Assembly (NCBI RefSeq): GCF_019733395.1
Contig: NZ_JAIHOO010000001.1
Span: 186,001-250,000 of the forward strand
Reading direction: 5' to 3'
DNA length: 64,000 nt
From: Lysobacter sp. BMK333-48F3
GTDB taxonomy: Bacteria; Pseudomonadota; Gammaproteobacteria; Xanthomonadales; Xanthomonadaceae
Below are positions 36,684 through 44,655 of this stretch, piece after piece; positions within the stretch are counted from its first letter, which is position 1, and each line of letters begins with the position of its first letter. The notes beneath the pieces are model-generated. The model made no database searches. It saw nothing but the letters and a program-made list of their open reading frames with translations, and had not been told where the DNA came from. The position numbers and the translations under genes are program-made.

Positions 36684-37957
36684 AACGGCACCGCTGGAAA
36701 CGCTGGTTGCTGTGGCTGGCGCTGGCCGTCGCGCTGGCGTGGCTGATCGGCTGGCTGTGGTCGTGGTGGGCGCAGCGCGGTCCGGTGCAGACGGTCCGGG
36801 CCAGCGCCGAGCAGATCGAGCGCGGCCGCTACCTGGCCGCCGCCGCCGACTGCGCCGCCTGCCATACCGCCGAGGGCGGCGCGCCGTTCGCCGGCGGCGT
36901 ACCGCTGGCCTCGCCGTTCGGGGTCATCCACGGCACCAACATCACCCCCGATCCGGACACCGGCATCGGCCGCTACACCGCCGACGACTTCCACCACGCC
37001 CTGACCCGCGGCGAAGCGCGCGACGGCCATCAGCTGTATCCGGCGATGCCCTACGTGTCCTATCGCCGCATCGTCCGCGCCGACAGCGATGCCATCTATG
37101 CCTATCTGATGACCCGAGCGCCGGTGAAACAGGCCAACCGGCGCAACGGAGTCGGCTTTCCGTTCAACATCCGCAGCGGCATCCACGCCTGGAACTGGCT
37201 GTTCGCCGGTGCGCGACCGACGCCGGCCTCGCAGGGACAGTCGGCGCAGTGGAAACGCGGCGAGTACCTGGTCGAAACCCTCGGCCATTGCGGCGAATGC
37301 CACAGCCCGCGCGGCCTGTTGGGCGAGATCGAGCGCGACCGCCCCTTGCAGGGCAATGCCGAACTGGGCCGTTTCGCCGCGCCCGACCTGACCCCGCAAG
37401 GCCTGGCCGAACGCGGTTGGGACCGCGCCGCGTTGCGCGCCTACCTGGCCACCGGCAGCGCCGCGCCGGCGGTGGCCTCGGATGAGATGCTCAAGGTGGT
37501 CGACCTGTCCACCAGCCGTCTGCGCGGCGCGGACCTGGATGCGATCGCGACTTATCTGACCGGCGACCGCGCCGCGCCCGCCGTCGCCTTGCCCGCACCG
37601 GCCGTACCGGCGCCGCCCGCGCCGGCCCACGAGCGCTACCTGGCCTTGTGCGCCGGCTGCCACGGCCGCGACGGCGAGGGCGTGCCGCACGTCGCCCCGG
37701 CGCTGCGCGGCAATAGCGGCCTGCGCGATCCGCAGCCGCACAACCTGATCGTCGCCCTGCTCGACGGCCTGCCCGAACACGATCTGCCCGGGCTGGAACG
37801 GATGCAGGACATGCCCGGTTTCGGCGACGAACTCGACGACGCGCAGTTGGCCGAGCTGGCGCAATGGCTGCGCAGCCGTTACGGCGGCCGCAGCGAAGCG
37901 GTCGCGGCGCAGCAAGTGCGCGCCCTGCGCGAGAGCCGGCCGCCGCCGCACCGCTGA
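36680..37957 (+). CDS. Membrane-anchored three-haem cytochrome c of the hydroxylase operon
   Basis: The 425-residue product has an N-terminal membrane helix (about 9-30, four Trp close together) and three c-type haem sites: CAACH (about residue 58), CGECH (about 205) and CAGCH (about 330). The spacing matches the cytochrome subunit of membrane-bound periplasmic aldehyde and alcohol dehydrogenases. It would pass electrons from the 2Fe-2S subunit to quinone or a terminal oxidase. A proline-alanine linker (about 308-322) separates the last haem domain. It is coupled to the previous gene by ATGA. Confidence 0.93.
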   Translation: MKRHRWKRWLLWLALAVALAWLIGWLWSWWAQRGPVQTVRASAEQIERGRYLAAAADCAACHTAEGGAPFAGGVPLASPFGVIHGTNITPDPDTGIGRYTADDFHHALTRGEARDGHQLYPAMPYVSYRRIVRADSDAIYAYLMTRAPVKQANRRNGVGFPFNIRSGIHAWNWLFAGARPTPASQGQSAQWKRGEYLVETLGHCGECHSPRGLLGEIERDRPLQGNAELGRFAAPDLTPQGLAERGWDRAALRAYLATGSAAPAVASDEMLKVVDLSTSRLRGADLDAIATYLTGDRAAPAVALPAPAVPAPPAPAHERYLALCAGCHGRDGEGVPHVAPALRGNSGLRDPQPHNLIVALLDGLPEHDLPGLERMQDMPGFGDELDDAQLAELAQWLRSRYGGRSEAVAAQQVRALRESRPPPHR

Positions 37958-38033
37958 CGCGCGCGGTGCCGGACGTTGGGGCTGGAGCTGCGTTGGGCCG
38001 GCTTGCCGCCGGCGAGATGGCGCCGACAGGAAG

Positions 38034-38120
38034 TGCAGAGCAACGAGTAAACAGGAACGAGTGCAGCGGAACCGGCGCGGGACGACGAGTCCGGCTTTCG
38101 CTCGTTACTCGTTGCTCCGC
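38034..38120. repeat. AACGAGT-type inverted-repeat element (second copy)
   Basis: GCAGAGCAACGAGTAA (38034-38049) pairs with TTACTCGTTGCTCCGC (about 38105-38120, one mismatch), and AGGAACGAGTGC (38052-38063) is identical to the arm at 15315. It occupies the gap between two convergent genes. Confidence 0.7.
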
Positions 38121-38146
38121 ATTCGCTGCGTTGCCGATCCAGGCGC

Positions 38147-38599
38147 TCAATCCTCGCCGTAGGCGTGGTCCGAGGTGGTGTCGACGATGCGCTCGCTCTT
38201 GCCGCTGGTCGCGTAGGCGCGCGGGTCGGACAGCTCCAGAGTGCAGCTTTGCGGGTCTTCGAGCAGGATCGCCGCGCCGCCCAGTTGCACGTGCACCGCT
38301 TCGGGCGTGCGCCGTCCGGCGCGGGTGTAATAGGTCGCCCGATGCTTGCGCAGGATCACCGCGTTGGCGCCTTGCTGCGCCGCCGCATCGGCGAGACGGG
38401 CGAACGCACGCGGGTAGTGGACCGGGGTCGGATCGCGGTCGAACGAATTCTCTTTCACCCGAGTGCCGGCCTCGATCGCGACCGTACCGAGCCGGCGATA
38501 GCGGCAACCGGGATCGGCTTCGATCACCGGCGGCGCGGCCGAGGCCGCCCAGGCGCAGGTGCACCACAACGCACCGCCGATCCACGCCTTCGCATTCAT
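38147..38599 (-). CDS. Small exported protein of unknown function
   Basis: The 150-residue product has a signal peptide (MNAKAWIGGALWCTCAWAASA) and a mature domain with CRYRRLGTVAIEAGTRVKENSF, FARLADAAAQQGANAVILRKHRATYY, then a strand-rich end including EDPQSCTLELSD. The LADAAAQQGANAVIL pattern recalls small alpha-beta domains of the YbjQ/RcsF type, but the match is weak. The two mature cysteines could form a disulphide. It converges on the cytochrome gene. Confidence 0.7.
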   Translation of the reverse strand: MNAKAWIGGALWCTCAWAASAAPPVIEADPGCRYRRLGTVAIEAGTRVKENSFDRDPTPVHYPRAFARLADAAAQQGANAVILRKHRATYYTRAGRRTPEAVHVQLGGAAILLEDPQSCTLELSDPRAYATSGKSERIVDTTSDHAYGED

Positions 38600-38821
38600 G
38601 ATCGCGCCCCCGCAACACCGGCCAGCGGCGGCCGGACGCGCGGACTATAGCCAGGGCGGCGCGCGCCGAAAATGTGTGCCCGCACGCGCACTGCGAAGGC
38701 CGCGCCCTGCGTTCCCCCGGCCCCGTTCCGAGTGTGGCGAGCAGCGGCATCCGGCTGCGTCGTCGCGCACGATTGCGCAACGCAACATGAAGCCGCTGAC
38801 CAAGACGAGAAGTGCGTCGCG

Positions 38822-38857
38822 CTTGTCTCGACATGACAAGTAATGTCCAACGGACAT
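38822..38857. promoter_or_regulatory. Two adjacent short inverted repeats upstream of the chitinase
   Basis: CTTGTC (38822-38827) with GACAAG (38835-38840), and ATGTCC (38843-38848) with GGACAT (38852-38857), lie side by side at the AT-rich start of the region upstream of chiA. They may be operators or part of a leader structure. Confidence 0.4.
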
Positions 38858-38930
38858 GGACTTATCTCACTGTTTTTCAGACGCTTTTCGCGCATCATTT
38901 CGTTGCGGCGCAGCAAACGGCCATTCACGA

Positions 38931-39000
38931 AACCAACGTTGTCAGGGGATTCTGTGAACTGCAGCGCAAAGGCCTAGCAAGCGCGTTGACAACGTTGTCA
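38931..39000. promoter_or_regulatory. Pair of LacI-type operator palindromes upstream of chiA
   Basis: TGACAACGTTGTCA at 38987-39000 is a perfect 14-base palindrome with a central CG; AACCAACGTTGTCA at 38931-38944 matches it at 12 of 14 positions. Centres are 56 bases apart. The perfect site overlaps a consensus -35 box, TTGACA (38986-38991), although no good -10 follows at 17 bases. The form is typical of LacI/GalR-family operators, and a regulator of N-acetylglucosamine or chitin use is a reasonable guess. The rest of 38600-39335 contains no gene I can support. Confidence 0.6.
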
Positions 39001-39335
39001 CGCATCGCCAGCGTGCACAGCGAACCGATCGGACGCGTCCAGCGCGCCGTCCAGGTCGAGCCAGGCGCGCCAGGCACAGGAGGAAGCCGCTCTCTCCACA
39101 GGGGATCGCGACAACGCGTACGACCGGCCCATCGCACCGGTCGCGCCGCTGCGGCGGCAGTACGCGGCAGGACAAGCAGCAGCACCCGACGGCGCGCCGC
39201 GCCGATCACTCGAGGGGGCCCGAGCTCCCCGGCAATGCGGAGGGCCAGCGGCCCTTCTTCTAAACACGGCGGGGATCTGCCGTCGGCCGTTCGCGGCCGG
39301 CGAAGTCTTGACTACGCACGGGAGAGGAAGCACTC

Positions 39336-41390
39336 ATGAGACACGCACGGTCCGCAAACCTGCTGTTGTTGTCGGCGTTGGCCGCCACGTCGTCGCTGTC
39401 GACGGCGTACGCGCAGGCCTCCTGCAACGGCGTTCCGGCTTGGAGCCCGACCACGATCTACGCCGCCGGCGACAAACTGACCTACCAAAATCACCTGTAT
39501 CAGGCCAACGGCCCGATCTGGAACACCCCGCCCACCCATTGTCCGAGCTGCAACTACTACACCGACCTGGGCGTGTGCGGCACCGGCCCCGTCAACCAGC
39601 CGCCGAGCGTCGCGCTGACCTCGCCCAGCAACGGCGCCAGCTACAACGTCGGCGCCAACATCGCCGTCAGCGCCAATGCCAGCGACAGCGACGGCAGCAT
39701 CGCCAGCGTCGAATTCTTCCGCGGCGCCACTTCGCTCGGCGTCGACACCAGCGCGCCGTACGGCGTGACCTGGAGCAACGCCAGCGCCGGCAGCCACAGC
39801 TTCACCGCGGTGGCCAAGGACAACCAGAACGCCACCACCACCTCGTCCGCGGTCAGCGTCAGCGTCAGCTCCGGCCCGGCCGACACCACCCCGCCGAGCG
39901 TCCCCGCCGGCCTGGCCTCGACCGCGCAGACCTCCAGCAGCGTTTCGCTGAGCTGGAACGCCTCCACCGACAACAGCGGCGGCAGCGGCGTGGGCGGCTA
40001 CGACGTCTACCGCAACGGCAGCCTCGCCGGCTCGCCGACCGGCACCAGCCACGTGGTCAACAATCTCGCCGCGAGCACCAGCTACAACTTCACCGTGCGC
40101 GCCCGCGACAACGCCGGCAACGCCTCGGCGCAGAGCGCCTCGATCAGCGCCACCACCAAGCCGGCCACGCCGGGCGGCAACAAGAAGGTGATCGGCTACT
40201 TCGCCCAGTGGGGCATCTACGGCCGCGGTTACCGGGTCAAGAACATCGACACCAGCGGTTCGGCGTCCAAGCTCACCCACATCAACTACGCCTTCGGCAA
40301 CGTGCGCAACAACCGTTGCGAAGTCGGCCTGACCGTGCCGTCGGATCCGAACACCGGCGTCGGCGGCGATGCCTTCGCCGACTACACCAAGTCGTTCCAG
40401 GCCGGCGAAAGCGTCAGCGGCGTCGGCGACACCTGGGACCAGAAGCTGCGCGGCAACTGGAACCAGCTCAAGCAGCTCAAGGCCAAGCACCCGAACATCA
40501 AGGTGCTGATCTCGCTCGGCGGCTGGACCTGGTCGCGCGGCTTCTCCAGCGCGGCGCGCGCCGAAAACCGCCAGGCCTTCGTCGCCTCGTGCGTCGACGC
40601 CTACATCAAGGGCAACCTCCCGGTCACCGACGGCGCCGGCGGCGCGGGCGCGGCGGCCGGCGTGTTCGACGGCATCGACATCGATTGGGAATATCCCGTC
40701 GCCTGCGGCCTGACCTGCGGCACGCCGGAGGACAAGGCCAACTTCAACGCGCTGATGGCCGAGTTCCGCAAGCAGCTCGATGCGGTGCGCCCGGGCCTGT
40801 TGCTGACCGTCGCCGTCGGCGCCGGCATCGACAAGATCCGCGTCACCGACCCGGCCGCGTACCACCAGTACCTGGACTTCATCAACGTGATGACCTACGA
40901 CTTCCACGGCGCGTGGGATCCGAAGACCAATCATCACTCGGCCCTGTTCGCCTCGCCCAACGATCCGTCCACCGGCGACCAGAAGTTCTACAACTCCAAC
41001 GACGCGATCGAGGCCTTCCTGAGCCGCGGCGTTCCGGCCTCGAAGATCAACCTCGGCATCGGCTTCTACGGCCGCGGCTGGACCAACGTGGCCAACGTCA
41101 ACAACGGCCTGTACCAGAGCGGCAGCGCCGCCCAGGGCACTTACGAGGCCGGCATCGAGGACTACAAGGTGCTCAAGGGCAAGCCGGGCACGATCCACAC
41201 CGACGCCAACGCCCGCGCCACCTGGAAGTACGACGGCAACACCTTCTGGAGCTACGACACGCCGGCGCTGATCGGCGAGAAGATGCAATACGTCAAGACC
41301 CAGAACCTCGGCGGCGCGTTCTTCTGGGAGTTCAGCGGCGACGACGCCCAGGGCGAGCTGGTCAACGCGATCAGCAACGGCCTGAAGTAA
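39336..41390 (+). CDS. chiA: Secreted GH18 chitinase with chitin-binding module
   Basis: The 684-residue enzyme hydrolyses beta-1,4 links in chitin with retention. Order: signal peptide (cleavage near STAYAQA, residue 27), CBM5/12 chitin-binding module (about 30-81; WSPTTIYAAGDKLTYQNHLYQA), an Ig-like domain (about 88-178), fibronectin type III (about 183-271) and the GH18 barrel (about 279-684). The catalytic DxxDxDxE motif is D445, D448, D450, E452 in FDGIDIDWEYP, with Glu 452 the acid. LISLGGWTWS and FINVMTYDFHGAWD are the other GH18 signatures. AGAGGAAG precedes the ATG. It fits a predatory or antifungal life style. Upstream palindromes suggest sugar-responsive control. Confidence 0.97.
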   Translation: MRHARSANLLLLSALAATSSLSTAYAQASCNGVPAWSPTTIYAAGDKLTYQNHLYQANGPIWNTPPTHCPSCNYYTDLGVCGTGPVNQPPSVALTSPSNGASYNVGANIAVSANASDSDGSIASVEFFRGATSLGVDTSAPYGVTWSNASAGSHSFTAVAKDNQNATTTSSAVSVSVSSGPADTTPPSVPAGLASTAQTSSSVSLSWNASTDNSGGSGVGGYDVYRNGSLAGSPTGTSHVVNNLAASTSYNFTVRARDNAGNASAQSASISATTKPATPGGNKKVIGYFAQWGIYGRGYRVKNIDTSGSASKLTHINYAFGNVRNNRCEVGLTVPSDPNTGVGGDAFADYTKSFQAGESVSGVGDTWDQKLRGNWNQLKQLKAKHPNIKVLISLGGWTWSRGFSSAARAENRQAFVASCVDAYIKGNLPVTDGAGGAGAAAGVFDGIDIDWEYPVACGLTCGTPEDKANFNALMAEFRKQLDAVRPGLLLTVAVGAGIDKIRVTDPAAYHQYLDFINVMTYDFHGAWDPKTNHHSALFASPNDPSTGDQKFYNSNDAIEAFLSRGVPASKINLGIGFYGRGWTNVANVNNGLYQSGSAAQGTYEAGIEDYKVLKGKPGTIHTDANARATWKYDGNTFWSYDTPALIGEKMQYVKTQNLGGAFFWEFSGDDAQGELVNAISNGLK

Positions 41391-41404
41391 GCCATTCGCG
41401 CACC

Positions 41405-41430
41405 ACCCCTCTCCCGTGCGCGGGAGAGGG
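41405..41430. terminator. First hairpin after the chitinase
   Basis: CCCCTCTCCCG and CGGGAGAGGGG form an eleven-base-pair stem about 15 bases after the chitinase stop. No T-run follows. It may also belong to a dispersed repeat family. Confidence 0.5.
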
Positions 41431-41552
41431 GCCGGGACGGAACTCTCTCTCCGTCCCGTCCTCGGATTTCCTGCATCGCGAGGCCGGCTGCGCTAGCCCC
41501 TCGGTCCAGTTTTGCAAAGCCGCGGCGAGCGATACGCCGCGGTGATCTGCAA

Positions 41553-41597
41553 CGGAGCGCCGATCACCCCCCCGATCGGCGCTCCGATTTCGTTTTT
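41553..41597 (+). terminator. Strong terminator downstream of the chitinase
   Basis: CGGAGCGCCGATC (41553-41565) pairs perfectly with GATCGGCGCTCCG (41574-41586), followed by ATTTCGTTTTT. It is the better Rho-independent terminator for chiA, about 165 bases after the stop. Confidence 0.8.
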
Positions 41598-41647
41598 GTC
41601 GTAGCCGGCACATCAGCTGCAGTAGTTGCGTTAGCTGTTGCTATCGC

Positions 41648-42231
41648 AGTTGTTGCTGTTGCTGTTGCTGTTGCTGCCGTTGCTGTTGCTGTTGCCGTTG
41701 CCGTTGCCGTTGCCGTAAAGAGTTGGCGCCGCACCGATCTCGCGAGAACGCCCTGCAGCCCCGGAGGGCGGCCCGCAGGGATGCGGGCCGTGCGCAGCCA
41801 GGCCAGGGATGGCCTGTGCGGAGCAGCCCCGCGCCAACCTCGTCCCATAGTGGCTTTTGATTCGAAACAGTTATGGCGTTTTCTTTGGTTACTTTCTTTG
41901 TCGCCTTGGACAAAGAAAGTGACCCGGCCGCTTGCGGACGGAAGCTTTGCTTTTGAAGCTTTTGAAGCTTTAGATGCCTTCGAACACAGACGGCGCGAGA
42001 CCGTAAGAACGCGGTCGCGGCTTACGCCGCTCCTACAGGGGCATAGGACAAAGACGCGGCGACCGGGCGAGATGGCGGTCGCGGCTTGTGCCCGAAGGAA
42101 ATCCCTGTGGGACGCCGCTCCTACAGGCGATGGCTTTGGGCTTCGATCGATGGCGTCAGCCTTGGATTTTCTACGCGTCCCGTGGTCGCGGCTTGTGACC
42201 GAAGGAAATCCCTGTGGGACGCCGCTCCTAC
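41648..42231. repeat. Composite intergenic repeat, copy B, extended by REP units
   Basis: Starts with a degenerate GTTGCT/GTTGCC hexamer run (about 41648-41717), then the block shared with 30119-30440, the same stem-loop (41887-41924), and REP units at 42026, 42114 and 42221. The last two are preceded by an identical GAAGGAAATCCCTGTGGGAC. The block is a direct repeat of copy A with an extra REP tail. No gene is seen from 41598 to 42265. Confidence 0.9.
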
Positions 42232-42265
42232 AAGGGAACAGGACAAAGACGCGGAAGGACGGCGC

Positions 42266-43408
42266 TCAGCCGACCAGGCGCAGCACGTCGTCGAGCAGGC
42301 CCGCCGCGGTGACGCCGGCGCCGGCGCCAGGCCCCTGGATCACCAGCGGCTGGTCGCGGTAACGGTCGGACCAGATCGCGACCTTGTTGTCGGTGCCTGC
42401 GCCGCCGGCCAGCGGATGATCGCCGGGCAACGATTCCAGGCCGACCCGGGCGGTATGGCGGCCGTCTTCGCCGCAGTCCAGGCGGGCGATGAAACGCAGC
42501 TTCTCGCCGTTCTTGTAGGCCGCCGCGTAACGATCGCGCAGCGGCGTATCCAACGCCGGCAACGCCGCGTCCACGCCGTCCCTGGACAGGATCGCCAGTT
42601 CCGGCGGCACCAGCGAGGCCACGTCGACCTCGCCCGCTTCCAGCGCCACCCCGGCCGCGCGCGCCAGGATCAACAGCTTGCGCCGCACGTCCTCGCCGGA
42701 CAGATCGTCGCGCGGATCGGGCTCGGTGTAGCCGGCGTCGCGCGCCTGCCGCACCAGGGCCGAGAACGGGCGCATGCCGTCGTAATGATTGAACAACCAG
42801 GCCAGCGAACCCGACAGCACGCCGGCGATGGCGTGGATGCGGTCGCCGCCGGCCTGCAGTTCGCGCAGGCTGCGCAGCAGCGGCAAGCCGGCGCCGACCG
42901 TGGCGCTGTCGCCGTAGCCGCTGCCGCCGTGCGCGCAGGCCTCGCGGATCGCGCGCCAGCGCGCCAGCGAGGTGCCCTGGCCGATCTTGCACGCGGTGAC
43001 CACGTGGATGCCCTGCGCCAGCCATTCGGCATGGCGCTCGGCGACCGCTTCGCTGGCGGTGGCGTCGACCACCACCCGCGCGCCTTCGCCGGCCAGCCCC
43101 TCCCAGGACAGGGCCGCGGCGACCTCGTCGAGCGAGCTCGGCCGGTCGCTGGCGGTCAGCGCGGTGGCGGCGCGCTCGGGCGCGAGCCCGGCGCGGTCGA
43201 CCGCGGCGCGGCGCGAGTTGGCCACATGCACCAGCGCCAGGCGCTCGCCCAGGCGCGTGCCGTGCCAAGCCTTGAGCCGCGCCAGCACCGCGCCGCCGAC
43301 CGTACCGGTGCCGAGCAGCGCGACCCGCGCCGGCAGCGCCGGCGCGTTGGCGGCGGCGATGCGCGCGGCGGACGCCGGCGCCGACAGAGCGCTGGCCGCC
43401 GCGCTCAT
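42266..43408 (-). CDS. hom: Homoserine dehydrogenase
   Basis: The enzyme reduces aspartate semialdehyde to homoserine with NAD(P)H. The 380-residue product has an N-terminal Rossmann motif VALLGTGTVGGAVLARL, the catalytic domain with VVTACKIGQGTSLARWR, SATVGAGLPLLRSL, AIAGVLSGSLAWLFNHYDG and the family signature region AGYTEPDPRDDLSGEDVRRKLLILAR. There is no aspartokinase or ACT domain, so it resembles the catalytic half of ThrA/MetL. It is the third gene of metX-metB-hom and overlaps metB by ATGA. Placement in a methionine operon suggests it feeds homoserine to MetX. Confidence 0.93.
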   Translation of the reverse strand: MSAAASALSAPASAARIAAANAPALPARVALLGTGTVGGAVLARLKAWHGTRLGERLALVHVANSRRAAVDRAGLAPERAATALTASDRPSSLDEVAAALSWEGLAGEGARVVVDATASEAVAERHAEWLAQGIHVVTACKIGQGTSLARWRAIREACAHGGSGYGDSATVGAGLPLLRSLRELQAGGDRIHAIAGVLSGSLAWLFNHYDGMRPFSALVRQARDAGYTEPDPRDDLSGEDVRRKLLILARAAGVALEAGEVDVASLVPPELAILSRDGVDAALPALDTPLRDRYAAAYKNGEKLRFIARLDCGEDGRHTARVGLESLPGDHPLAGGAGTDNKVAIWSDRYRDQPLVIQGPGAGAGVTAAGLLDDVLRLVG

Positions 43409-44655
43409 CGTTTGACGCGCGCCGCGGTGGCCACCGCCGCCGAAGCGCGCTCCAGCGCGGCTTCCAGATCGGCGATCAGGTCGTCGACATGCTCGATGCC
43501 GACCGACAGGCGCAACAGGCCGTCGCCGATGCCGGCGGCGGCGCGCGCTTCCGGCGACATCGCCGCATGGGTCATGGTCGCCGGATGCGCGACCAGGCTT
43601 TCGACGCCGCCCAGCGATTCGGCCAGGGTGAAACAGTTCAGGCCGTCGACGAAGGCGCGCACCGCGTCCTCGCCGCCTTCGATCTCGACGCTGAGCATGG
43701 CGCCGAAACCCTTCTGCTGGCGCGCCGCCAGGGCATGCCCCGGGTGCGAAGCCAGGCCCGGGTAATGCACCACCCGCACCGCCGGATGGGCGTCGAGCAG
43801 TTGGGCGATGGCCTGGGTGTTCTCCTGGTGCACGCGCAGGCGCGCGTCCAGGGTGCGCAGGCCACGCAGGGTCAGGAACGCGTCGAACGGCGAACCGGTC
43901 AGGCCCAGCGCATTGGCCCACCACACCAGTTGCTGGTGGTGCTCGGCGCTCTTGGCCACCACCGCGCCGCCGACCACGTCGCTGTGGCCGTTGATGTACT
44001 TGGTGGTCGAATGCACGACCAGGTCGGCGCCGAACGCGATCGGACGCTGCAGCGCCGGCGACAGGAAGGTGTTGTCGACCACGGTCAGCGCGCCCTGGGC
44101 GTGCGCGGCCTCGATCACGAAGCGCAGGTCGGTGATGCGCAGCAGCGGGTTGGACGGGGTTTCGATCCACACCACCGCCGGCTTGCTCGCCAGCGCTTCG
44201 GTCAGCGAACGCGGGTCGGTGAGATCGGCGGTGATCAGCTCGAACGCGCCCTTCGCCGCCAGCGCGTTGAACAGGCGCCAGCTGCCGCCGTAGCCGTCGT
44301 GCGGCACCACGATGCGGTCGCCCGGCTTGAGGAAGGCGTGCAGCACCAGGGTGATCGCCGACATGCCGGTCGAGGTGACCACGCCGCCGGCGCCGCCTTC
44401 CAGTTCCGCCAGCGCTTCGCCGAGCAGGTCGCGGGTCGGGTTGCCGCTGCGGGTGTAGTCGTACTGGCGCTTGTCGTTGAAGCCGGCGAAGCTGAAGTTC
44501 GACGACAGCACGATCGGCGGGGTCACCGCGCCGTAGGCGGCGTCGCGATCGATGCCGGCGCGGACCGCGGCGGTACAGGCGTTGCGGGTGGGGGCGTTGG
44601 AAGCCTGGGTCGAGGTCTGGGTCACGTGGGCCGCTCCGTTGATGTCAATGCTCAT
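43405..44655 (-). CDS. metB: Cystathionine gamma-synthase
   Basis: A PLP enzyme that joins O-succinylhomoserine and cysteine to make cystathionine. The 416-residue product has YDYTRSGNPTRDLLGEALAELEGG, the phosphate-binding TGMSAITLVLHAFLKPGDRI, the VWIETPSNPLLRITDL strand and the PLP lysine in VVHSTTKYINGHSDVVGGAVV. The N-terminal 25 residues are an unconserved Thr/Asn-rich extension. O-acetylhomoserine sulfhydrylase cannot be wholly excluded, but the length and the neighbouring MetX favour MetB. It overlaps both metX (ATGA) and hom. Confidence 0.9.
   Translation of the reverse strand: MSIDINGAAHVTQTSTQASNAPTRNACTAAVRAGIDRDAAYGAVTPPIVLSSNFSFAGFNDKRQYDYTRSGNPTRDLLGEALAELEGGAGGVVTSTGMSAITLVLHAFLKPGDRIVVPHDGYGGSWRLFNALAAKGAFELITADLTDPRSLTEALASKPAVVWIETPSNPLLRITDLRFVIEAAHAQGALTVVDNTFLSPALQRPIAFGADLVVHSTTKYINGHSDVVGGAVVAKSAEHHQQLVWWANALGLTGSPFDAFLTLRGLRTLDARLRVHQENTQAIAQLLDAHPAVRVVHYPGLASHPGHALAARQQKGFGAMLSVEIEGGEDAVRAFVDGLNCFTLAESLGGVESLVAHPATMTHAAMSPEARAAAGIGDGLLRLSVGIEHVDDLIADLEAALERASAAVATAARVKR

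Noticed and set aside
36605..37951. A 448-codon minus-strand frame over the cytochrome gene
   Set aside because: The plus strand holds three CxxCH motifs and is coupled to its operon; the antisense frame is a composition artefact.
38953..38968. A Clp/CRP-type site (TGTGA-N6-TCACA) before the chitinase
   Set aside because: Only the left half TGTGA is intact; the right half is GCGCA, too weak to claim although Clp control of chitinases is known in related bacteria.
38812..39339. A 175-codon plus-strand frame upstream of the chitinase
   Set aside because: No ribosome site, composition unlike real genes, and it crosses the palindromic operators; the region is better read as regulatory.
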